DNA from: Bryobacteraceae bacterium
GTDB taxonomy: Bacteria > Acidobacteriota > Terriglobia > Bryobacterales > Bryobacteraceae
Length of the DNA stretch: 64,000 bases
Direction of reading: 5' to 3'
Assembly: GCA_025056455.1 (NCBI GenBank)
Contig: JANWVY010000006.1
Span: forward strand, 248,001 to 312,000
The position numbers and the translations under genes were made by a program. The notes under the pieces were generated by a model. That model was not told the DNA's origin, ran no database searches, and saw nothing but the letters and a program-made list of their open reading frames with translations. Positions 1 through 8,559 of the stretch are shown here, in pieces. The number at the start of each line of letters is the position of its first letter. Positions within the stretch are counted from its first letter, which is position 1.

Positions 1-588
1 ACAATCTCCAAGGCTTTTTGTTTTCACCATCCACCAGTTGTAAGCGACGCCGGCGAGGAACCCGACCTCCCAGTAGGAACCATGTTCGAGAGCAAACAAT
101 ACGGCGACGATCCAGAAGGCCTGAGCCGAGTATTGACCAAGCGGAACTGATTCAAACTCGGGCCGGATGAGCCAGCGCATCAGCCAGGCTCGCCAGAAAA
201 GTTCTTCCACAATTGGCACGAGGATGACTGCGCGTATAGCCCGAAACAACAAAGTGTGCCAGGGCAGGGAAGCATAGCCAGAGGCGGGGACCGGGGCTGC
301 TCCGAGGATGGGATTGGCAAATAGCCAGTGTTTGCGCCAAGTGGGCGCCAGCGTGTCCGGCGCAATCCAGACCACAAACACAAGAATTCCAAGCAGAATC
401 GAACCGCTCCAGTGGGGAGCGCGCAAGCTAATGACGCGCCGCGAAACAAACCAAAGCAACAGCGACAGGAGCACTACCCGTAGCGGGTATTCCACTTCAG
501 GAGGTATCCCGAGTTTGCCGTCCAGGGACAAGAAAACCAGGAACGCAGCAAACGGAAGGACGTAAGGCAGCGAGGGATGGGTGTTCAT
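1..588 (-). CDS. CAAX prenyl protease-related (CPBP family) membrane protein, partial
   Basis: Reading the minus strand from the ATG at 588 gives 196 uninterrupted codons that run off the window edge, so the C-terminus is missing. Hydrophobic segments lie near residues 8-20, 36-48, 62-76 and 117-127. The CPBP/ABI glutamate motif is at 128-133 (EELFWR), followed by a conserved His at 169 (FALEHG) and an Asn at 184 (YNWW), which matches the three motifs of intramembrane glutamic-type CAAX proteases. A subgroup of these proteins (labelled CAAX prenyl protease-related, from memory) occurs with exosortase/PEP-CTERM sorting systems. The neighbouring TPR lipoprotein resembles another component of such loci. 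An exosortase itself is not visible here and could lie beyond base 1. Catalysis is inferred from the motifs; the true substrate is unknown. Confidence 0.8.
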   Translation of the reverse strand, partial: MNTHPSLPYVLPFAAFLVFLSLDGKLGIPPEVEYPLRVVLLSLLLWFVSRRVISLRAPHWSGSILLGILVFVVWIAPDTLAPTWRKHWLFANPILGAAPVPASGYASLPWHTLLFRAIRAVILVPIVEELFWRAWLMRWLIRPEFESVPLGQYSAQAFWIVAVLFALEHGSYWEVGFLAGVAYNWWMVKTKSLGDC

Positions 589-646
589 TTTGGTGAGGGT
601 GAGCCGAAAAAACCGCCTTTTGCTGGTCGCTCCAATTCAAACCGGA

Positions 647-2956
647 CTAAATCCGGCTCAGCAATTCGCGAATGCGTTCCTCGTCTCGCTTGGACGGTTT
701 GTTACGCAGCGCTTCTTCGGCTTCTTTCCGGGCCGCAGGTTTGTCGCCTTTTTGCGCCAGCGCGACAGCGAGATGGTAGCGATAAATTGGGTTTTTTTGG
801 TCCTTGTTCACGATTTCGCGCAGGATCTGAATGGCGTTGTCGCTGAGATTCTTCTTAACGAAGATGTAGGCAAGGGTGTCGGCAATGTCCGGATGATGTG
901 GGAACTTGGCTTTCGCCCTTTGGGCCAAGGTCAGGGCCTGGTCAAGGTCGCCGCCGTATTCCGCAATGTAATACGCCAGGTTATTCAGCGCCACCGCATT
1001 GTCGGGCTCGAGCTTCAAGATTTGCTCGTAGAGCGGTTTGGCGTCCTGCGGGCGGCCCTCGCCTTCATAAAGCAAGGCCAGCGGGACATAGGCTGCCGCA
1101 TCATTGGGGTTGAGCTCCTTGGCCTTTTCATACTCGGCGATTGATGTCTTTAGGTCTCCCTTTCGCCGGTAGGTTTCCGCCAGGCGGATTTGCACGTCGA
1201 AGTTCTTGGGGTTCTTTTCGAGCAGTTTGCGATATTCGCCGATGGCCAGGTCGTACTGCTGGGCCTCAACGGCCGTGTTGGCGAGCGCTAGGCGGTAGAA
1301 AGAGCGTTGCGGATTGACCTTCAAGTCTTCCTGGAGTAGCCGGATCGCCTCGTCGAACTTCTTGAGACCTTGAAGGGTCTGTACTTTCCCAAGGAGGCCG
1401 CGCGGATCGTTCGGCGCGACCTTTTGTAAGCGCTCGAAATTGGCGATGGCCTCGTCGTAACGTTTCTCTTGGTAGTTCAGTACGCCCATTTGGAAAAGGG
1501 CGTCTGGGTAGTCCGGGCTGAGCGCCAGAAGCTGCGTGAGTTCCTGGCGCGCCGTGGGACGGTCGCCGAGTCCCATGCGAGCACCCGTGCGGATCATCTG
1601 CGCCGTGATGTTGCTGCTGTCATATTGCAGAATCTCTTCGGCGGCCTGAAGCGCTTTGGTGAACTCGTTTTTAGCCAGGTGCAGCTGCGCGATCGCAATC
1701 CGCGCTGGGGTATAGTCCGGGCGGTATTTGATGGCTTCCTGGAATTGGATTCGAGCCTGTTCAAGATCGCCCTTGGCCACGTAGGCGCGGCCCAAATTGT
1801 AGCGAAGGACCACGTTTTCCGGTTGCCGGACGATCACCGAGTTGAGCTCGGAGATGGCAGTTTGCACCTTATCGCGGCTGCCGTCCTGCAGCCACAACGA
1901 GGCGCGCATGGCCGTGGCCTCGTAGTCGTTGGGGTTTTCCTTGATCACTTGCGAGACCAGATCGAGCGCTTCGGCGCTGCGCCCTCGAAGCACCAAGGTT
2001 TCCGCGATCCGCTTTTGATACAAAGCCTTGTTATTGGGATTTTTCTTGAGTCCTTCCTCGTAATGGCGGACCGCGCTGTCCACGTCGCGAATCCGGATAT
2101 AAAAATCGCCAACTTGGACATCACCCAGCGGGAACGCCTTGGGGTTGGCGATGATCCGGGCTAGCGTTTTTTCCATTTCTGCATTGTTGCGGGTAAGAAA
2201 GTAATGGCCCGCTAGCTGAAGAAGATAAAAGGCCTGCTCGGGATTGTTATCGGTCTTGAGGCGATAGACTCGCTCGGCCTTATCTAATTGCTTGCGATTG
2301 ATGTATTGAAGATAAAGCCAGTCATAGATCGCAGCCAGCGTTTTGTCCTTCTCAATCATTTGATAGGCCAGCTTTTCGCCCTCTTCGAATCTGCCGTTGA
2401 CGGCCAGGCTCTGCACCAACGGGACAATGATCTCCTTGGCTAATGGTTTGACCCGGTTGGCAGCTTCGAAATGCTCGAGAGCCGTCTTGGTGTCGCCAGC
2501 GGCAACCGCCAGGAAGCCCTTAATGCGCAAACCGAGGAATGACTTTGGATCGTTTTTCAGCAAACGCTCGGCCATCTGTTCCAGGTCTTTCCCGAACTCA
2601 GTGTTCTTTTTCGGGTCGCGAACGAAGACGGCCAAGTAAATGTCAGCCAGCTGGGTGGTGGCGTCCAGATTATCAGGCTGAAGTTCGACCGCGCGCCGTA
2701 AACTCCGGACGGCGTCGACGTAGCGGCCCAGGCGTAGTTCAGACAAACCGAGGCGGTAATAGGCCTCGCCATAGCGCATGTCCTTTTTGAGCGCGCTTTT
2801 GTACATGATCGAGGCTTCTTTATATTTGCCGTTCTTGAAGTATTCGTTGCCTCGCTCCAAATACTTTACTTTCACTACATTTGGGTCCCGGCTACAGCCA
2901 GCCAGAAACACAAGTTCGAGCGCCAGCAAAGCAATGATGAAAACCTTGCTTGTCAT
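647..2956 (-). CDS. Tetratricopeptide-repeat lipoprotein
   Basis: The product has 769 residues. It starts with a lipoprotein signal peptide: a Lys at 4, a hydrophobic core, then lipobox LAGC with Cys21 as the predicted lipidation site. The rest is an almost unbroken array of 34-residue TPR units (first unit roughly 34-67, about 18-20 in total), giving a scaffold for protein-protein contacts on the periplasmic face of a membrane. The ATG at 2956 was chosen. An in-frame GTG lies 12 bases upstream, but the purine-rich AGGGAG abuts that GTG, and the ATG gives a cleaner signal peptide. Large TPR lipoproteins of this form accompany exopolysaccharide/exosortase loci (PrsT-like), and the adjacent CAAX-protease relative supports a shared role in the cell envelope. 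The exact function is inferred and unproven. Confidence 0.85.
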   Translation of the reverse strand: MTSKVFIIALLALELVFLAGCSRDPNVVKVKYLERGNEYFKNGKYKEASIMYKSALKKDMRYGEAYYRLGLSELRLGRYVDAVRSLRRAVELQPDNLDATTQLADIYLAVFVRDPKKNTEFGKDLEQMAERLLKNDPKSFLGLRIKGFLAVAAGDTKTALEHFEAANRVKPLAKEIIVPLVQSLAVNGRFEEGEKLAYQMIEKDKTLAAIYDWLYLQYINRKQLDKAERVYRLKTDNNPEQAFYLLQLAGHYFLTRNNAEMEKTLARIIANPKAFPLGDVQVGDFYIRIRDVDSAVRHYEEGLKKNPNNKALYQKRIAETLVLRGRSAEALDLVSQVIKENPNDYEATAMRASLWLQDGSRDKVQTAISELNSVIVRQPENVVLRYNLGRAYVAKGDLEQARIQFQEAIKYRPDYTPARIAIAQLHLAKNEFTKALQAAEEILQYDSSNITAQMIRTGARMGLGDRPTARQELTQLLALSPDYPDALFQMGVLNYQEKRYDEAIANFERLQKVAPNDPRGLLGKVQTLQGLKKFDEAIRLLQEDLKVNPQRSFYRLALANTAVEAQQYDLAIGEYRKLLEKNPKNFDVQIRLAETYRRKGDLKTSIAEYEKAKELNPNDAAAYVPLALLYEGEGRPQDAKPLYEQILKLEPDNAVALNNLAYYIAEYGGDLDQALTLAQRAKAKFPHHPDIADTLAYIFVKKNLSDNAIQILREIVNKDQKNPIYRYHLAVALAQKGDKPAARKEAEEALRNKPSKRDEERIRELLSRI

Positions 2957-3086
2957 GATTCGAGACACTCTCCCTGAGTGCTACTTCAACATAAAAGGCC
3001 GAAGCGACACAAGTATTCCGTCAGCCTACGGCAATAGAATCATCGGCAGAATCTGACTCAAAGTGAAGGCTTCGAAGGGGGCAGGC

Positions 3087-6000
3087 TCAGCGAACTGCAA
3101 TTTTGGGATCGAGCTCTCCGCCTGTTGGACTGCTCACATTGCCAATGCGGACCGTCACGTCGAGATCATCTCCGCGCATACGATCCCCAGGCACGTACAG
3201 CTTGATCTGATAGATGCCGATGAGTCCCGGGGCGAGTCCACTCCACTCGACAACGACCGCCGCTTGGCGATAGCGGGGGTCGCCGAAAAACACGCTCACC
3301 GGATCGGTTACAGCGGGAGGACTTTCCGGAGTTGGTTCCCCCGCACGAATGGTGGCGCCTTTGGTCGGTCCAAGGCCGATGGCGTACATCGTCAGCCGCT
3401 CGTCTCGGGTGGTGGGATTCTGCTTCGAGACGATGCTGCCGTTCTGTTTAAAGATGGCAGGTAGCTTGGTGTCAGGGTCGATGAGAACGGCGGGGGCGTA
3501 CTTGGCGATGGTCATTTGGACGGGCACTAGGGAACTCGTCTTCCGTTCGAGGTTTCGGACCACGAGAGGATAACGACCAGGTGCGAGGTCAGGCGGCAGC
3601 TGCGCTGTAATCTGTGTTGGGGAGGTTGAAACCAGCGGTAACGGACGGTTATTGACGGTCACGCAAACCCCGCCTAAAGTGATGGGCAAGCTAACGGTGG
3701 GATTCGTGGAGGCGCTCGCGGCCAAGTTCCGGCCTCCGATGGAGATCAGACTACCTTGGCCGATCGTGGTCCGCTGGTTGGCAACGTTCACAATCGCGCT
3801 CGGCAGTACCACGGGCCGTTCCGCCGGACTAACAGCTTCCAGTTGTACGATGCTCAGTCCGCTAGCCGTCAATAGGTAGGCTGTCGTACCGGCGGGATCC
3901 ACTGCCAGGGTACGGCCCGAAACATTCACGCGCGCATTGCCAGTTTGAATGGAGAGCGGACCTTCCACGGCGGCGACCGCACGGAGTGCGTTCCCTGTGT
4001 TGACGTCCACCACTTCAACCAGCGGATTTTCGTTCACCAGGGGGTTGTTAGCTTGAAGTCGGATAGGCTGGACAAAGCGAACGTACTGGGTGTTGTTTAG
4101 CGCGGCAACGGCAGACACAGGCCGGGCAACGGAGGCGGTTGCCTGGCCCGCACCGGGAACATTCAGTGCACCTGCCGAAGCGATCGGGGTGAGGGCCGGG
4201 TTGAGCACGAGCCCATTCGCGAGGAAGTAGCGTCCGTTGGGGCCCGCGCCCACAGGCCCGTAATAGCCCTGGATCGGGTTGTTGAAAATCTGCCGGCCCT
4301 GCACAAAATCGTTCACGGCGGCATCATAGAGATACACAAAGCCGTTGCCGGCCAGAAGCATGACGTACTCGCCATTGGGCGTCGAAATCATGCTGCGCGG
4401 TGCGGCTACCGTGCTGCTGCCAATCACAGGGCTGACCGTGCGAGGGATCGCCTCGTCGCCAATGACGCTCCAAATCGTGCCATTGCTCATGATCACCAGC
4501 GGACCCCGCTGCGTGGCGGCAATGGCAGAAGGAGTAATCAAGGGAGAGGTCGCGTTGAAGGGCAGCGGGGGAAATTTCACCCTCCCCACGACGCGGCCCT
4601 CGTTCAGGTCCACGATGCTGATGCTCTCACCACCCGTGTTAGCGACATAAAGCGTGTTGTTGTCCGGCATCAGCGCCATGCTCCGGGGTAGTTGCCCGAC
4701 CTTGATCGGCGAAAGGAACTGCCGCGAACGAGCGTCGAAGACCTCAATCCGGTTCATCCCCGAGTTGGCGATGTAGACCCGGTTGCGAACAGGGTCATAG
4801 ACGATATCTTCAAGCCCTTCGTTGGCGGAGATGCCTACCGGGACGGTGCGGATATCGGCCCGTACTTCGGCATCCCGGTTGTTTTGATAAACGCGAAGCC
4901 GTGGCGGAATATTAATGGCCTCAGGCGACTGAATGAGGAAGTCATGGATGGGGGAAACCGTGCCCAGACTGCGCGTATTGACAGGATTGAAGGAGATATC
5001 GATGACCGGGCCGTCTGGCGTATTCCTGGTACGGACGGTCGGGGCAGTTTGAAAAATGGCGGCGTTGGTGGCGGGTTGAGCCGTGGCTCCGGGAATCGCC
5101 GGGCCGACCGGCGGCGTGGGAGCCCCGGGAATTCCGGGTGGGAGCACGATGACGACACCGCCTCCTGGTAATCCTCCCCCAGCTCCCCCTTGGCCGCCCA
5201 GACCACCTGGTCCGGTCGGAGTCAGCTGGAGAACCTGGGCTGTGGCTGTCAGCCGGCCTCGGCCGCTATTGAGGACCGGGATGCTCACGCTCCGCTGGTC
5301 GGCCGTGACGTTGCATTGATCATTCGCCACCAAAGCAACGGTTGTGGGCAGTTCCAGAATGGGATTGTTGCGCATTTGACCGATGGGAATGGTCACAAAA
5401 CCCGATTCCGAGATGGCGTAAATGGTGTTGCCATCCGACGTGATCACCATCTTGCCAGCTAAGTTCTCGGGCATTTGCAGCGCCGTGTGGATCAACAAAT
5501 TGTCAGGGTCGTTGATCATCAATTGCGAGACGTTCGGCCGGCCCGGCGGGTTGGTCACCGGCGCGACGTTGAAGGCGGAATACATCACCGAGCCGTCCGG
5601 GGCGAAGACGCTTCCCCCTTGATTCTGCTGCAAGTTGAAGTTGGTGCCGGGCTGAATCGGGTAGGGGGCGTTGGCTAAATTTTGCTGCGCGATCACCTCA
5701 AGCGTTTCCATATCGAACAAGGTGAGGCCTGACATGAACTTTTTGCCATCGGGCGAGATGGACAGTACGCTGGAAACGTTGTTTACGGTCCGGCTTCGCA
5801 GCACGGTGCCCGACACCACTTCGTAGACGAAGACGGTACGGTTGGTATTGTTGGGGATGTTCACGCCCACGATAAACATTCCGTCAGCCGTGGTCGCTAG
5901 GTGACTTCGATTGGTTAGAAAAGCACGGCCCGAGGGGGGAGGCAGTTGAGGAGGTGTAGGTGGCGGCGGCACCACCACCACGCTTGCTAACGAGCCCTCG

Positions 6001-6452
6001 CTCGGGTCATAAATCAACAGCGTATTCTGCGAATTCCCTGGACCGGTGCCGATGGTGGTAATGAGAACCCGTTCGTCAGCGCCCACGGCAATGCCCTCGG
6101 GTCGAGCCGGGAGGTTAGGCCGCCCCACTACGGTGAGGGTGTCGAGGTTGATCACGTTCAAGTTGGAGGCGTTGTGGCAGGTGACGTAAAGACGGCTTCC
6201 GTCCCGAGACATCGCCGCGGCCAGCGGCAAGGAATCGAGAGCGATGCTCTGGACAAGGCGAACGGGGTTGGGAGGAAGCGAGTAGACTTCTAGCCGGTTT
6301 TGGCTTCCATTGACCAAGTACAAGCGCCTGCGGTTTTCATCAAGCACGATGTCCGACACGCTACCGACGACGGTGGTCACACTGCCGAACGTCGCGCCCT
6401 TGGCATCCGGTAAGCTGAAGAAGGCGAAAAATAAATACCACCAGCGGAACAT
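3087..6452 (-). CDS. Secreted beta-propeller protein with Solibacter-type C-terminal domain
   Basis: The product has 1121 residues with an N-terminal hydrophobic export signal. Two propeller-like halves (about 20-390 and 540-860) carry YVTN/NHL-like repeats with motifs such as RRRLYLVNG, SRLYVTCHNASN and NTLYVANTG. Between them lies a Gly/Pro-rich linker near 405-450. The last roughly 230 residues, from about 890, look like an IPT/TIG-type fold with NQRTTIGQGSLISIGGRNLA, then GLGP and PGLIGIYQIKLYVP. I recognise this as the C-terminal domain found in many Solibacter/Bryobacterales proteins (TIGR03437, from memory). The protein probably works outside the cytoplasm in binding or adhesion; no catalytic motif is visible. 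An in-frame GTG at 6458 is an alternative start. This domain is one of the best taxonomic clues in the window. Confidence 0.85.
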   Translation of the reverse strand: MFRWWYLFFAFFSLPDAKGATFGSVTTVVGSVSDIVLDENRRRLYLVNGSQNRLEVYSLPPNPVRLVQSIALDSLPLAAAMSRDGSRLYVTCHNASNLNVINLDTLTVVGRPNLPARPEGIAVGADERVLITTIGTGPGNSQNTLLIYDPSEGSLASVVVVPPPPTPPQLPPPSGRAFLTNRSHLATTADGMFIVGVNIPNNTNRTVFVYEVVSGTVLRSRTVNNVSSVLSISPDGKKFMSGLTLFDMETLEVIAQQNLANAPYPIQPGTNFNLQQNQGGSVFAPDGSVMYSAFNVAPVTNPPGRPNVSQLMINDPDNLLIHTALQMPENLAGKMVITSDGNTIYAISESGFVTIPIGQMRNNPILELPTTVALVANDQCNVTADQRSVSIPVLNSGRGRLTATAQVLQLTPTGPGGLGGQGGAGGGLPGGGVVIVLPPGIPGAPTPPVGPAIPGATAQPATNAAIFQTAPTVRTRNTPDGPVIDISFNPVNTRSLGTVSPIHDFLIQSPEAINIPPRLRVYQNNRDAEVRADIRTVPVGISANEGLEDIVYDPVRNRVYIANSGMNRIEVFDARSRQFLSPIKVGQLPRSMALMPDNNTLYVANTGGESISIVDLNEGRVVGRVKFPPLPFNATSPLITPSAIAATQRGPLVIMSNGTIWSVIGDEAIPRTVSPVIGSSTVAAPRSMISTPNGEYVMLLAGNGFVYLYDAAVNDFVQGRQIFNNPIQGYYGPVGAGPNGRYFLANGLVLNPALTPIASAGALNVPGAGQATASVARPVSAVAALNNTQYVRFVQPIRLQANNPLVNENPLVEVVDVNTGNALRAVAAVEGPLSIQTGNARVNVSGRTLAVDPAGTTAYLLTASGLSIVQLEAVSPAERPVVLPSAIVNVANQRTTIGQGSLISIGGRNLAASASTNPTVSLPITLGGVCVTVNNRPLPLVSTSPTQITAQLPPDLAPGRYPLVVRNLERKTSSLVPVQMTIAKYAPAVLIDPDTKLPAIFKQNGSIVSKQNPTTRDERLTMYAIGLGPTKGATIRAGEPTPESPPAVTDPVSVFFGDPRYRQAAVVVEWSGLAPGLIGIYQIKLYVPGDRMRGDDLDVTVRIGNVSSPTGGELDPKIAVR

Positions 6453-6521
6453 CAGCACGATTTAACCCGGAATCATAGCAGAAGTTGCACCGGCGGCCTC
6501 ATCCCTATGATGCCAAGGGCT

Positions 6522-7796
6522 TTAGGGAAGGCCAGCGAGTAAGTCTCCCGTGTGGCGCAGCAGATCCAGCTTGGCGCGTTCCACGGCAAACTGCGCTTCG
6601 TAGAAATCGATCCACTTTTCTTGTTCCTGAAAACGTGCCTGCTCTAGCTCTTCGAGCGTGGCGCGGCCTTCTTCAAACTTCGCCAGCGTGACGTTGACTC
6701 GCTCACGGGCGAGGTCAAGCTCCAAGCGGGCGACCTCGCGCGCCTGTTCATTTCGCTTCCATTGCTGATGGCTGCGCCGGGTTTCCAGGGCGATCCGGTT
6801 TCGGGTTTGAAGCATCTCGGTTTTGAGTTTCGACACGTCGATTTGGGCTTGATCGGCCCCCGCTCGGGCGGCTGCGCTGAGAAATAACGGCACTTGAACA
6901 GAGACGCCAAGTTGGCCGTTGTGGCGCTGGAAACGGCGGAAGAAGTCCTCGTAGTTGTTAAAGCGGGCAAACAATCCGTACTGTGCTACCAAGTCGAAGG
7001 TGGGCAGGCGTGTCGCCAAGTGCTGCTTGCTTTCAAGTTCCTTGGCCAGGATGGCGGATTGGAGTCTTTTGAGTTCCCGGCTTTGCTCGAGCGCGCTGCT
7101 GATGGCTTGGCTTTCGGATTCCGGCGCCGCGAGACCCAGCGGCGCATCGGTGGCGGGACGGATCCGGTCGTCTGGGCCAAACCCTAAGAGATTGGCGAGG
7201 AAAGCTTCCGATTGGTCCTGTTCTTGCTCCATCACCAAGAGCCGCTGTTTGGCTTTGGCCAGACTCAGCTCGAGTTGTCGCGCCGTGAGCTCGAGTTCTC
7301 GTCCCTGCTGCACTCGAAGGCGGACCACCTCGACGGCGCGCTGCATTCCTTCGATCTGCTGGCGCACGTTGCTTGCGAGCCGGGCCCACCGGGCCGCCTC
7401 CAGATAGGAGAGGACCGTTTGATAGATCACCTGCTCGCGGCGGATTTGGGTGTCGATGGCTACGGCCCGAGATTGTTCCACGGTTCGAGCCACGTTGTAG
7501 TTCTGCGCTTTGTTATAAATTGCAGAAACTCCGCGCGCTTGAAACACCGAAGGCGCCGAGCCCTCAATGCTCATGGGGAAGCCGCTGGTATAAGCTAGCC
7601 CGCTGCCGGCATAGACTTTGGGTCGAAACGGGTCCCTCGCTTCGCGGATGGCCAGCTGAGCTTTCTGCTCCTCAAGCCGTGCCATGAACAGCTCCGGACT
7701 TTGGCGCAAGGCAAGCTCGATTGCCTCTTTGAGCGTTACGCTTCGGAGTTCAGCGCAGGCCAGTCCCGGAAGGAAAACGGCAAGCAACAATCGCAT
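6522..7796 (-). CDS. TolC-family outer membrane channel protein
   Basis: The product has 424 residues. A signal peptide (MRLLLAVFLPGLACA) precedes the TolC/OEP opening motif SVTLKEAIELALRQSPEL. Long amphipathic helices rich in Gln, Glu and Ala follow at about 110-210 and 300-410. This is the two-fold internal repeat of outer membrane efflux proteins, which trimerise into a beta-barrel plus periplasmic coiled-coil tunnel. No adaptor or inner membrane pump lies beside it, so it may serve a transporter encoded elsewhere. The ATG at 7796 is preferred because it begins directly with the signal peptide; the frame stays open for another 56 codons upstream without export features. It differs from the CzcC-like protein at 16578-17858, which belongs to a complete pump. 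Confidence 0.88.
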   Translation of the reverse strand: MRLLLAVFLPGLACAELRSVTLKEAIELALRQSPELFMARLEEQKAQLAIREARDPFRPKVYAGSGLAYTSGFPMSIEGSAPSVFQARGVSAIYNKAQNYNVARTVEQSRAVAIDTQIRREQVIYQTVLSYLEAARWARLASNVRQQIEGMQRAVEVVRLRVQQGRELELTARQLELSLAKAKQRLLVMEQEQDQSEAFLANLLGFGPDDRIRPATDAPLGLAAPESESQAISSALEQSRELKRLQSAILAKELESKQHLATRLPTFDLVAQYGLFARFNNYEDFFRRFQRHNGQLGVSVQVPLFLSAAARAGADQAQIDVSKLKTEMLQTRNRIALETRRSHQQWKRNEQAREVARLELDLARERVNVTLAKFEEGRATLEELEQARFQEQEKWIDFYEAQFAVERAKLDLLRHTGDLLAGLP

Positions 7797-7914
7797 AGCT
7801 TCAGTATGACCAACCCGCACCAGGGACTTAAAACAGAAAAAACTGTGCTTGTGTGGAGATGAAGGGGAGAGATCTTTTCCCCAACTTCCGGCTGAGATTG
7901 GAATTTCGTGCGGA

Positions 7915-8559
7915 TCACCGAATGATGGTTGCTTTTTTGATTGCGTCCAAGCGGGGGAATTCACGTTCGAGATAGGCGTTTCCGAGCATTTCCGCTTTCA
8001 CGCCATCCGGTCCGGCACCCTTGGGCGCCAGTTCCCCGTAGACGAAGGCGAGCTTCTCGGCCACATCCATGCCTTCGACGATCTTGGCGAAAGCCGGGAA
8101 GTTTTTGTCCAGCATCGCGCTGTTGTCCTTGAGGTTAATAAAGACCTGGACCGAGCGGGTGTGGGGCCCGTTTTGAGCAAAGGCGAGGGTGCCCTTTTTG
8201 TTGGAGAGACGGGTGGGTTCATCCAAAAACTTCAAGTCGCGGTAAAGCGCCCCTTTCTTGGGATCTGCAGCCACGCCAAATTGGGCGATGAAGCCGCGAA
8301 TCACCCGGTAGAACTTCGCCTCGTCGTAGTAGCCAGCCTGAACCAGTTCGTAGAAACGTTCCGCGGCGCGGGGAGACCACTGTTTCTGCACCTCAACCAC
8401 GATGTCACCCTTCGTCGTCTCGAGCTTCACGCGGTAGAGGTCGGGAGCGGGTTTTTTCTCCTGTTTCGCGGATTGGGCGGTCTTTTTCTCTGCAACGGGG
8501 GCCGGAGCACATGCCGCGAGCAGGAAAACACCGACCGAAACCAGCAGCTTATTTTGCAT
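7915..8559 (-). CDS. Cyclophilin-type peptidyl-prolyl isomerase lipoprotein
   Basis: The product has 214 residues. A lipoprotein signal ends in LAAC (Cys17). A Lys/Ala/Pro-rich spacer to about residue 40 is followed by a cyclophilin domain: LETTKGDIVVEV, FYRVIRGFIAQFG and the active-site-like RSVQVFINLKDN. The expected role is cis-trans isomerisation of proline bonds during folding of exported proteins, anchored to a membrane. The gene starts inside the last codons of polA: the polA stop TAA lies at 8549-8551, an 11-base overlap, so translation is probably coupled. A GTG three bases upstream of the chosen ATG has better spacing to the AGGAG in the polA 3' end, so either codon could be used. 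Confidence 0.88.
   Translation of the reverse strand: MQNKLLVSVGVFLLAACAPAPVAEKKTAQSAKQEKKPAPDLYRVKLETTKGDIVVEVQKQWSPRAAERFYELVQAGYYDEAKFYRVIRGFIAQFGVAADPKKGALYRDLKFLDEPTRLSNKKGTLAFAQNGPHTRSVQVFINLKDNSAMLDKNFPAFAKIVEGMDVAEKLAFVYGELAPKGAGPDGVKAEMLGNAYLEREFPRLDAIKKATIIR

Noticed and set aside
581-2164. Open frames of 187 and 231 codons on the plus strand
   Set aside because: They lie antisense to the TPR lipoprotein; long antisense frames are expected opposite GC-rich repetitive helical genes.
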